From Sweltsa coloradensis (Eukaryota > Arthropoda > Insecta > Plecoptera > Chloroperlidae): 64,000 bases of DNA. Numbering within the stretch: the first letter of the stretch is position 1; each line of letters begins with the position of its first letter. Both the position numbers and the translations under genes were made by a program. Under the pieces are notes generated by a model, which saw only the letters and a program-made list of their open reading frames with translations, was not told the DNA's origin and did no database searches. Positions 24,018 through 33,720 of this stretch are shown here, in pieces. The stretch spans positions 1,922,001-1,986,000 of the forward strand of contig JAMZAV010000051.1 in NCBI GenBank assembly GCA_024449915.1. Reading direction: 5' to 3'.

Positions 24018-25366
24018 TAGGGATGGCACTTTGACCGGTAAAATAAAAATTCGTCAATTTACCAAAAGTCGGTCAAATATTAAAAAAGGTATATTTTGCT
24101 TGTACAGTATAAGCCTATTGTGGCAGGATACTTACGAGACATTGTCTGCAGCCAAGTTAGGCTACTCAATATATATGATCAACGTTCAATGGTGATAGTA
24201 AATATTGATGAAAATGAGAGAATAAGTGTAAATGAGTGAATTAATGAGCACTTTGTGTGCTCACTGTCGAAAAGTATTACTGTCAAACCCATCAATTACT
24301 TTCCCTTTCATTACGTTTTCCCGCTGGTGATGTCCAAAAATATAGGACTCAAAAATACATCCATTCCTAAGTGTAATGTTATACCCGCACAAAACGTTCC
24401 TGTACGATACATTTTCCCGACTAATGAGTGGCCGATTTAATGTCTTGCTTGCCCGCGAGATATGTTTCCACCAATTTCTGCCACGCAACCGACCCGACGA
24501 ATGTTGGAAAAGGGTGTTTGATATATATATATAGTTTTCACCTTTTATGGACACCGACGAACGAAGCACTATTTCCTGCCAGACATCACGTCATTGACAG
24601 CGAGCGCAATCTTTTGTCAGCTGCATTCCCCGCCCCTCCAGACGGCAGCTGCCTATGAGACCGGTTCCCCCCACCCTTGCGGCCTGTGATCGCAAAGATT
24701 CGACTAGTCACTCTCTCGGCCAGCCGGCTCACTCCACCACGCACTTCACCGCACATTCTCAATATTTTGCACTCGCCCAGTGCCATCTCAGTGCCGTGTT
24801 ATTCTTACGCGATAATTATAGCAAGATCATTGTTTTTAATCGATGATGCTGTCTATACAACACTTGTTTAATTGAGGCGCGAGTGTTATATGAGTTGAGT
24901 TGTCGTGTCTTGTTCTCGGTTGTATAACACTCGCTAGCCTTGTTACAACATTTGAAGCTGAGCTGATCTCGACCTTGGAGACCCCGCCCGACCTTTCCCT
25001 AGGGACGACAAGGATGCAGTTCAGTCGCCCGTGCAAGTGCTCTCGTCGACGTGAGTGCATGCTCGAGACCCCGCCTACGCAAGTCTGGTGACTGTTATGT
25101 TCATGCAGGACTCCCATCCCATTAAGGTTCACGCGGAAGGGCCCATCGCTTTTTAAAATTATTATTTTTGTTCAAAACGAGAGCCTACTTTGAAAACGTA
25201 TTAGGCGGGTTTGACTGTAATGGCAACAACAGTGAATTGTCCATTTTCAAATTTGTAAGGGAAAGTAACAAAAGTTGACTTTCCTTCGAAGAATGAGTGA
25301 TGCCAAATAAATAAGTACAAATATTACATGGTCAATTGACAATATTTGACCGGCTTGCCATCCCTA
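24018..25366. mobile_element. hAT-type element (1349 bp)
   Basis: The ends TAGGGATGGCA and TGCCATCCCTA form an 11-base inverted repeat; CCGG..TTGACC-like motifs follow inside both ends. It is flanked by GATATAAA (24010-24017) and GATAGAAA (25367-25374), an 8-bp target duplication with one mismatch. No transposase reading frame is evident; the short frames on both strands in the GC-rich middle (24600-25100) show no hAT motifs. Confidence 0.8.
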
Positions 25367-25374
25367 GATAGAAA

Positions 25375-26284
25375 TATTGATGCTTTTACATTTGGTGTGT
25401 TTCCTTGCTCTGTGTGCTGTCAATATTTGTACTTGCATTCAAAGTAAGTGTGTAGGCCCAAATGCAAAGTGCAAACAAACACACCTATAAAAAATGAAAC
25501 TTATTTTTGGATCTCTACAAATTTAAAGAGAACAGTATGCTGTACGCTACCAGTTGGTCTATATTGTTTCTTCTTGCTAGGGAAGTCTACTAACAGACTT
25601 CTTTGAAATATTATGTTTCTTCATGATCACCTTGTCTAAAAGGCAAAACTTGTTAACTAAATACATAGTCAAACTCTTTTTTTTACGTTCATTACTAGGA
25701 CGTTATGAACTGTTTTCTCATCGAATTTTAAGTGGTCTGGTTCTCATTCCATAAGAACAATGCTATGCATAATCTATTACGTCTGCCGGTTGTACTTTAT
25801 TCTGCTTATGTCGGTCCCGAGCTGTTTCAAGGCTCCGTTCCATCTTCAGCCAGTCAACAATTCTTTTTCCATCCAGCCGTTTCTAAACGTGAAGTATTTA
25901 TCTTGTGCTGTAGGCCTATCTTTTAGCATGGTTCTACTTTCGAAGATAACACCGCGAGGAAACTTCTTGCCTTCATTAAGAGCACAGTATTAGACGTGAA
26001 CATAAAATTGTATCCGCTGGCCTTTTCATAGACCTGCACTAATTACGTAAGTGTTCAGAGATGGACATTATTCATGTGATGCATACACCTCACCATGCTT
26101 TTGAGCAAGCTAGGGCAGGGTCTCCAGTGAGTGTGAGAGACGGTGCGCTGCGCCGAACGGTTGCGCAACGCCTACGGCAGCCTTCCAGCTGTCACCCGGG
26201 AGGCCCATTCTCTATAGGGGAGAGCGCTCGTGTGTTTTTCGAATGCTACGTGGGGGAAAACATAGTGTTTTCTTTGAAAGTACA
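25375..26284. other. No gene recognised
   Basis: Short overlapping frames (for example 25732-25993) show no domain or splice support. Confidence 0.4.
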
Positions 26285-26971
26285 TTAACACATTGATGGC
26301 CTCAAACATTTTTGACTGCATTGCACTGGTGCCCTCACAAATTTGACCGCTTTCGGCACTTACGCATTCATCTCTTCTCAGTATAAAAGTGAATTTACCC
26401 AATAGAGCTTGCAGATGACTTGCAGTGTTTGGTTAGGTCCTTTAGTAAGTTTTCACTCAGTGATATCGTTTACAACAAGCACCATTGTGTAGAGCAACAC
26501 CACAATGACTGCAAATGTACCTGTCAGAATTATTATCTGCATCTGGTTCAGAACCGGTAGACACATGCAAAACTCGCTCACGAATTGGCCTATTAGTGCC
26601 ACTTGTAGATGACCTATTGTCACTAAAGGGCACATCAGTATTGTTAGAACAAAAGGACTCATCCTCAAAATCTTAAACATCGCTCAAATTATCAGCGTAA
26701 AGCTCTGAAATAACATCACATTTGACGTTGGCAGCCATGTTTTCCACTTGTGGAATGAAAACTCATTATTTGTCACGGAAAGACACTTCTGCGCTAGGCC
26801 CTACCTATCGCGGAAATACAACTGTATGCATGCAGTGGCTCTGCCAATCAATTAAAAAAAGTTAGGGTCCAATATCTGCCACAAGATCGCGTTGCTCTAA
26901 AAGGGTAAAAGTCCGTGAACACACAATTTAAAAAAGGGGGTAAAAGTCCCGATCCGTCGTCAAAGTGTTAA
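26285..26971 (-). mobile_element. Internally deleted piggyBac element (about 680 bp)
   Basis: It is bounded by TTAA at 26285-26288 and 26968-26971, the piggyBac target duplication. The adjacent ends are CACATTGATGGCC on the left and, read inward on the opposite strand, CACTTTGACGACGG on the right. Between them the minus strand carries the remains of a transposase (26457-26738) lacking its whole catalytic core. Confidence 0.75.
26457..26738 (-). pseudogene. piggyBac transposase remnant, N-terminus fused to C-terminal zinc motif
   Basis: Starting at ATG (26736-26738) the frame reads MAANVKCDVISELYADNLSD, then a premature stop (TAA, codon 22), an acidic and serine-rich stretch (DFEDESFCSNN), RPIRERVLHV, and finally YICSHCGVALHNGACCKRYH before TGA at 26457-26459. 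The acidic N-terminus and a cysteine/histidine-rich C-terminal tail are the two ends of piggyBac-type transposases, which are normally about 550-600 residues. Here they total 93 codons, so the central DDD domain is deleted. It cannot encode an active enzyme. Confidence 0.7.
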
Positions 26972-27053
26972 AAGTATTTACTTACTGTCCTGTGCTATGG
27001 GCCTTCACATTCTAGGCCTGTCAAATATGAACAACCATGGTATTACCTTCAAA

Positions 27054-28657
27054 TATAGTCTTCGCCATTTGCTGAGAGCTACCGGCTTTTGCTCTCCGAG
27101 TGGGAGGTTGATTGCTACAAGTTGTCGTCTTTTGTGCGATCCGTGTAAACAGTGACGAAAAACTCCGCACTACCGGGAGGCTAAAAATAATGTGTACCGG
27201 ATGAATAAAAACAACCAAGAAAAACTTTGAAATGTATAGATAGCTGATGAAAAAACGTAAATGAAGAATACAATTATTATGATTATCACGATTAAAATGC
27301 TGTTTCCCAAAACATCGCATTGGGCATACTAAAATGTAAATACATTTAAACACACTTACGCTACGATCTATGCATCCTCGTCTTCGCCGGAAGATGTATT
27401 GCTGTCGGTGTCGTCTTGAAGGCTTATTATAATGTTATCATCGTTGAAATTGTCCCAATTTGCGTATGATAGCTCTACTTTTTCAGTATGCTGTGCGCAT
27501 TTCAACCACAAATCTCGTCCGATTTTGCTTTCTTCCCGTCGTATTGTGTCCACTACTTCCGCGTTAGCTCCGGGCGACTTGTTGTTGCGTCTTACACCTT
27601 GTTTTAAATTACTCCACACCATTTCAATGGGGTTCAATACGCAATAATAAGGAGGGAGTCTAACAACTTTATGGCCAAGTGTCTCTGCTAATTGGTCAAT
27701 CACATATACCGTCGCACTCGCGGAATATTTGCAAGTTTTACCAATTGTAGCAGCACGGGTCTGGTCGGGATTGGATTTGGGATAACTATATTATTTTCGG
27801 TCATTAACACGCATTAAACATAACACTGAGCTATTACAACTACACTTCATACTATATAGTCAAATCACACACACAAAATGAGTTTCGTCTTTGGTATTTC
27901 AGAGTTCAACTATACATACATAGGCCTACACAAACTTTAAAATAAATAAAGTTGAAAGCTTACACCATTGTTTGTTGCCGTCTACAATGTCACCTCATAA
28001 ACCAACTTTGTACGGAACAAGCCAACCAACTGAACACTCTTCTAGCACCATTTCCACTATTAAAAATTTCGTTTTAAAACAAAGAAACAACTCATTTACC
28101 ACTATTATCACACACCAAAATGTATTACAGACCATCGCGTCAGAACAACTGGCACATTGGAGTGCCAGACAACGACTGGAAACAAACAACGGAAACAATA
28201 TTGACAAACATTTATGGATTTTGTGCATCCTTCTCCACCTACACATAACAACTCTAAAATGTTGCAAAAACAACCCTTGGTCGTGTTCGTTTGTCTGAGT
28301 CAGTCATTCAACACACTCGCATGATTCGTTTGTTCCATCTGCTAATCCTAAACTGCAAAAAACCATAAAGGGATTCCATTCACTTCTCGAGATAGAAGTG
28401 AAGATAATATGACCTTGCTTTTAAAAGTCTGTGTTCGAACAGGAAACCCCAATTTCCTCCCCCCTCTTCACTCAATAGATTCAGGATGACCAAAAAGACA
28501 ACAACCTTTCGTTTTAACACATATGATTTTGTTGAGTTTATTTCAGATACTCTTGTAGCCGCCAATTTACTTGTCAACATGTTAAAAGGTTAGAGATACA
28601 AGAGGATTTACAGCCAAAGACTTTTCCGGTAGCTCTCAGCAAATGGCGAAGACTTTA
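27054..28657 (-). mobile_element. IS630/Tc1-mariner-type element with 28-bp perfect inverted repeats (about 1.6 kb)
   Basis: 27058-27085 is the exact reverse complement of 28626-28653. The outer bases TATAGTC (27054-27060) and, inverted, TAAAGTC extend the match with one mismatch and supply TA at each edge, the expected duplication for this superfamily. A DDE transposase fragment lies inside on the minus strand. The central part (about 27800-28600) shows no matching frame, so the transposase is incomplete. Confidence 0.85.
27368..27790 (-). pseudogene. DDE transposase fragment (IS630/Tc1-like), C-terminal part
   Basis: The open frame ends at 27368 and is bounded upstream by a stop at 27791-27793. 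It encodes VYVIDQLAETLGHKVVRLPP, then YYCVLNPIEMVWSNLKQGVR, then a helical region with WLKCAQHTEK and an acidic tail. The motif LPPY..LNPIE..W is the conserved C-terminal block of the DDE_3 family; the Glu of NPIE is the third catalytic residue. The N-terminal DNA-binding region and the first two catalytic Asp residues are not found in the element. A full protein would be about 330-400 residues; about 140 remain. Confidence 0.8.
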
Positions 28658-29480
28658 CTCGTTTTTGAATTTTTTAACCATTTTTTATTTTTTGTTTTCA
28701 TGTGTTCATCGTTGTACGTATTGAAGTTTGACTCTCAATTGACCATTGGCTTTTTTTAACTAAAAATGTTCGTAAATGTAAGCATTATACTAGATGATTA
28801 AATATAGTACCTATATAGGCCTTTCTCTACTTACTTTGTCAAAGTTCTAAAACGGTGCCGAGTTTGGTTATAAATAGCTTAACTGAAAATACATACCTCA
28901 CCGTTTTGTCTTAGATTTACCAGGCTAGTCTTAGCACCAATAGCCCAGCCTGTCTGTTCCTGCCTAGATCTATAAAACACCGTCTTGGTTAGAGTTTGCA
29001 AGAGCAAAACTTTTCTGATCAACTTCACCAGCAATGATCTACAATGACAAACCCCTCTTAGTAGCCAATACCCAACCCCATGACAAACAGCTGTTTAATG
29101 CAATGTTGTTGAATGTGACGGCTTGGCGTCATCCAAGAGAGTAGAAGAGCAGACCTTTATTTAGTTACATACGTATTTTAAAACTTGTGGCATTTTCCAC
29201 TGGTGCGCACCGGGAGTGGTTGTAGTATTCCACTGCTATTTTAAATATCTTTCACTGCTCGAGGGGTTCCTTGACATCTTTTGCATAGTATGCATTTTGG
29301 TCTGCCGTACTTCTCTTAACGGAAACCATCATGGAGTAATAATAACCTTACAGATGGCAGTTCACTATATTATGTTTCATCAATATTTTCCTATTTTTAT
29401 GAATCACCAGGCACTGAGCTACTGCTATGCTGCCGTTCTCCAACCATCATAATGGTTTTAGGTTCCCTTACTACCCTACA
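28658..29480. other. No gene recognised
   Basis: AT-rich, with one 78-residue frame (29216-29452) lacking any recognisable motif. Confidence 0.4.
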
Positions 29481-29575
29481 TGGTTGGCTTGGTCGCTTTG
29501 GTTTACTGTCCCCCACTGAAAGTCAGTTACATGACTTGAGTGGGTTCTAAATACGAAATTTCGTAAATTTATTTA
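29481..29575 (+). repeat. Direct repeat, first copy (second at 30141-30240)
   Basis: TTGGCTTGGTCGCTTTG-like sequence through TTTACTGTCCCCCA and GAGTGGG...CTAAATACAA is shared with 30141-30240 in the same orientation at high but imperfect identity. The two copies bracket the tRNA-like SINE at 29815-29997. Confidence 0.7.
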
Positions 29576-29814
29576 TGTGAAAATTCACAAATTCTAAATA
29601 ATTATCTTGCCTTCTTTACCTAACATTATTAAATTCTGATATTCAACTCTGGAGGTTTTCTAACTACCCTATAATGTCTTTGAGAAGATTCACATTAGAT
29701 TAATTATACCCTTACCATCAAAGATACTATAAGGCCTACCTTACCATAGTTTAAATTGGAGAAGGGTTGACAGGCTGGGAAAGCACAGAGAACAAGCCCA
29801 GCCTGAATTTGATT

Positions 29815-29997
29815 GTGTGGCTCGTTGGTCTTGTTGTTAGCGTATCTGCTTCCAATGCAGAAGGTCCAGGGTTCGATTCCCGCCAAAGTCAGAAGTTTTA
29901 AAAACTTCTGATGTGGACTTAAGACCATCAGTTTGTGTCTTAGGAGATTGTAAACGGTGACTTTGGAGCCGTCCTAGCAACGAAGCACATAATAAAT
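29815..29997 (+). mobile_element. tRNA-derived SINE with tRNA(Trp)-like head
   Basis: It has an A-box-like TGGTCTTGTTGTTAGCG and the B-box GGTTCGATTCC. The anticodon arm has a perfect 5-bp stem (TCTGC/GCAGA) and a 7-base loop with CCA in the anticodon position. The acceptor ends do not pair and the T stem is only partly paired, so it is not a functional tRNA. A 10-bp hairpin (CAGAAGTTTT/AAAACTTCTG, 29891-29911) follows, then a tail ending CACATAATAAATTC, similar to RTE-type LINE tails. Confidence 0.65.
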
Positions 29998-30140
29998 TCA
30001 GAGTTGTTCTGAATCGGCCTTGTTGATTCTGGTGTTGCTACGCGGGTGTTCGCACTGTCCATACCACTGATAGCTGTATTTCCTATTAAAAATATTGATC
30101 TTTGGTTGGTTATCGCTCACTCGTCGATTGCGTCGGGGCC

Positions 30141-30240
30141 TACAGGATTGGCTTAGTCGCTTTGATTTACTGTCCCCCATTGAAAATAAGTTATATAATT
30201 GAGTGGGTAGACTCTAAATACAATTTATTTATTCATTTAT
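30141..30240 (+). repeat. Direct repeat, second copy (first at 29481-29575)
   Basis: See the first copy. This one ends in TTTATTTATTCATTTATTT, a short A/T-rich tail. Confidence 0.7.
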
Positions 30241-30521
30241 TTAAGGGCTGGGGGGGACAAAACTTTTCACCTGCTGATACAACTGCAGCTAATTTAAAGT
30301 TGTTACCTTAATCCATTACCCGTTTTGTCCTTCTGGGACTCGTTAGGCGGATGGTGGCCACAAAATAAACAACTAGGGACTACATGCAAACAAAACTAAA
30401 CTCGCAACTTAACCAAACCTGTGGTAGGGCCGCGCAAGAAGTAAATTCTTCATGCATGTTGTCATCATCAGTAAGGTTACTTCACACACCATTCATACTG
30501 AGCCACATCGTCGGCACATCC

Positions 30522-30606
30522 AGTAAGGGGGCTTCCCTCCCAACTCTAGTGCTCAGGAGACAAAACATTCATGACTCAACCCTGGATTTGAACCAGGACC
30601 CTTGGT
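30522..30606 (-). repeat. tRNA-related SINE-like repeat, copy 2 (diverged)
   Basis: It shares GGGGGCTTCCCTCC and the CCCTGGATTTGAACCA block with the copies at 1-115 and 30698-30803. The minus strand gives the B-box GGTTCAAATCC. Confidence 0.6.
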
Positions 30607-30697
30607 AACAAGAGAAAAGCTGCCCCTCCTGCTGTTGTTGGGCCAGGGTGCCTCTTCATTCATACTAAGAGAAAGGGTTAGAGATAGGAAGGGTGGA

Positions 30698-30803
30698 AAG
30701 TCACAACACAGCACAACCAGTGAGGGGGCTTCCCTCCTAGACTCTGGTGCTTGGGTGACAAAACAACCATGTCTTACCCTGAATATGAACCAAGACCTAT
30801 TTG
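30698..30803 (-). repeat. tRNA-related SINE-like repeat, copy 3
   Basis: Nearly identical to 1-115 over about 100 bases, with a few substitutions, 30.7 kb away. The B-box is changed to GGTTCATATTC here, so this copy is probably not transcribed. Confidence 0.65.
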
Positions 30804-30892
30804 TCAATTTTCTTCTTATTGTCTGTAGATACTCTTCTGCCTGTTAAAACATGGCATCTTAGTTATCTCGACACCATCTAATCACTCCAGAC

Positions 30893-31433
30893 TTAAGGTG
30901 GATCCACATAAAAACATAACACGTAAGGTTTTAGTTTTAACTGTAGTCTGTAAGCGCGCTGGTACACTTAGAAATGAAATGTAAGCACAAAGAATTTAGG
31001 CCAAGATATGTCAGTTATCTTCCAAGTTCTTTGTAGAGAGAACTTTGATTAAAGAAGGATTCAAAGGTTATAATAAAGAAAGATTATTAAATGTTTTTTT
31101 CCAATCGATGTTGATAATGAAAATAATGCTCTTAGTCCTGCCAACTTTATATATTTATTGCGGAAGCATAGTTGACTGTAGTAGTCAAGCTTTTCAAAGT
31201 GGATGTTAGTTTAGTTTGGCTCAACTTTTTCGTAGGTAAGCATAAGGTTTTGTCGTAAAGTTGAAAATTGTTCAACTTTATTACGCATTAAAACAGTGTT
31301 TTATGCGTTAAAACTATGTAATAAAACTAGTTTGTGTGAACGCCAGTATGTATTTCCTATGTTCCAACATTAGGAGACTACGCATTAAAACCTTAAGCTT
31401 ACGTGTTATGTTTTTGTGTGGATCCGCCTTTAG
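30893..31433. mobile_element. mariner-like MITE with about 40-bp inverted repeats
   Basis: AAGGTGGATCCACATAAAAA and the following ACATAACACGTAAG at the left recur inverted at the right end (GTTATGTTTTTGTGTGGATC, then CGCCTT). TA flanks both ends (30894-30895 and 31431-31432). The internal sequence is AT-rich and non-coding. The class is inferred from the TA flank and end structure only. Confidence 0.7.
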
Positions 31434-33552
31434 GCCTACTATAAAAATATGGGAAGGGGTATGTACATTATAAGTTGATACATACTTTGTACTAATAGAC
31501 ACACCATTTGTCCTCTTTATGAACCAAGGAATACACAAAAACTTTGACATTGTATAGACTGCTTTATTCAAAAAATTTATTGCACATTTTCTTCTACAAA
31601 TACAGTACTTGGTACATTTTTTTTGATAATCTCAAAAGATTATGTAATACAAAAAGTGTACCTTCATATATTGTAATAAAATGCAGTGTTCACCGGGCTG
31701 AATACTCAATTATTGCAACCAGTTTAGTTACAGTAGTATAGACGTTGATAACATTCAATCTAAAAGACATACTTTGCAAGTTAATGGCTTAGTAATTCAT
31801 ACCAAATATCTTAACTGGCAAACATCTGTTATGATGCATTATGTGTTGTATTATTGGTACGTACTTTGAATTATACTTTTATTACTTATTTTCTTTTATA
31901 GTTCCACTCACATTGAACACAAACAACATAAGTTTTGAAATAAATTAAAAGGATGCCATGCTGTTAGACGAGCATAGCCTAGTATAAATTGATCTTGAGC
32001 TGTCAAAAAATCAACAGTCAATAAATAACAAGTAACTAACTGCTAAGATTGAAAAGTTTTCAGGCATATTTATACAAAACCAGCACATAACATTTACATT
32101 CTTTTCAATGAATGAATGTAGATCAATGTTTTGTTTTATTTAAATAGCCAACTTGTGTAGAGCACACTTACCAGATGGGCATATTAGGAGTTGACGACGT
32201 TAAATAGTTTGTTTTTAAATGTTAATAAAAAAAAAGGAATGAACAAACCATGTAATATGGGAATTTCCAACTAGAAAGGAAAGAAATGGATATTGAAACA
32301 CTAAGTACTTCTATGACTTTACCTAGAGGATTTAAGATGGTTGTTAAATATTTCAAATGTATCTCAAACATGCCCTAGGCTGAACAATCAATACAACTTT
32401 GAAATACTGTACACCCCTCATAATCAATTTAGCCCTTGAACATTCAGTTCAATTATTGGTAACTTGGTTATGGCTTAGTCGCTTTCGCCGCACTTGTTTC
32501 AAACAACCTACGAGTATTAGAGAAGAAGTAATCTAAAATGACCCAACCACCAGTATATGATCCCCACATTTTGTCTCTCGCTGTAGTTCGTTCAATCGGT
32601 TACTTGATTTTCTTTAAAAGCACCAATAAACATTTTTAAAGTCGCGATCATTTTTTATACAATGTTACACTGTCAAATTCGTTCAAAAAATATTTAAAAG
32701 TGCTCTTAATCTAGTGTTTCACAACCTAATGATCGCAGACACAAAATCTTTCACGGTTTACAGGAAGTAGACACAAGTTCACACAACATTTATGTCATGG
32801 CTAAAACATTCATTCATTTAGGATCTACTTTGAGTATTAAACTTGTAGTGTAGTACAGTATCTTACATGTATTACAATGGAGCATCCAACTATTGACATG
32901 CCAAGAATGCCCGCCTTTTACCTATCCTCAATTAACTTAATTAAATAGAAATTCAAGTAAATTTGACATGTTTAAACAACAAACCAAAGTATGTTGCCTA
33001 CTAGAAAAAAATTGCATATTGGCAGTTAAATCGCAGGAAATAAATAAGTTAAAAATTTGTATTGTTTTATTCAATATAATATAATACTAGGTATCAAAGG
33101 CAGTACGAAGTTGATCTCTCTATGTTTCAGTTTAATTTACGTACTACGATAATTTTATCTTTGAAACATGATAGTTTTCTGAAATAGGCCCAAGTGTTAA
33201 AATATCATTGATTTGATTCAACAACAAAAAAGACAGTTGTCAAACAGGCCATAAGGAATGTACCATATATTGAAGAGAGAAAGAATAGTCAAACTGAAAA
33301 AAACTTATTTATACCATGGCATCGTTGAGAGGAACACAACATAGGTAACAAATCAGTACAGACACTAATTATGTACATGCCATACTGATAGCCTTGTGTT
33401 TCTGTCAAATCATATAATCTTTCACTTGTGTTCCCTAAAGTGAAAGCCCTGGCAAACTATTCTCTCCAAAGTCGAGAAAAGAATGTCACTGCCATATCAT
33501 GTATATCGTTTTGTTTTAAAAATTTGTTGCGAGTAATCAATAAGGTGGTAGT
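31434..33552 (-). other. 3' flank, probably including the Cda5-like 3' UTR
   Basis: The Cda5-like stop codon is at 33553-33555 on the minus strand, so the 3' UTR begins here. Several minus-strand AATAAA words occur (plus-strand TTTATT, for example near 33066), but the true poly(A) site cannot be chosen by eye. No other gene is recognised. Confidence 0.45.
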
Positions 33553-33720
33553 TTAAGGCGATTCTTCGATGATTTCGTTGTCTACACGGCTGTTTCGGAC
33601 TCCGGACTTGCCCGTCCAGGGGTAGATATCGGGGCAGGGTTGGCACGTTCTCATGTATCGGACACCACTCTTGTGCCACAGGTTGCACACCTTGGGGTTG
33701 TTACATCTCCTTGGTCTCTC
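33553..33720 (-). CDS. Cda5: Cda5 terminal exon (Cys-rich tail and stop)
   Basis: Phase 0 acceptor after TTTTTAG. It encodes [28 protein letters not shown] and ends EESP, then TAA at 33553-33555. Paired cysteines and the YPW.G motif are typical of the C-terminal end of group III chitin deacetylases. Confidence 0.93.
   Translation of the reverse strand, partial: ERPRRCNNPKVCNLWHKSGVRYMRTCQPCPDIYPWTGKSGVRNSRVDNEIIEESP

Noticed and set aside
29820..29895. Functional tRNA-Trp gene
   Set aside because: The anticodon arm is good, but acceptor ends do not pair and the T stem is partly unpaired; tail sequence shows it is a SINE head.
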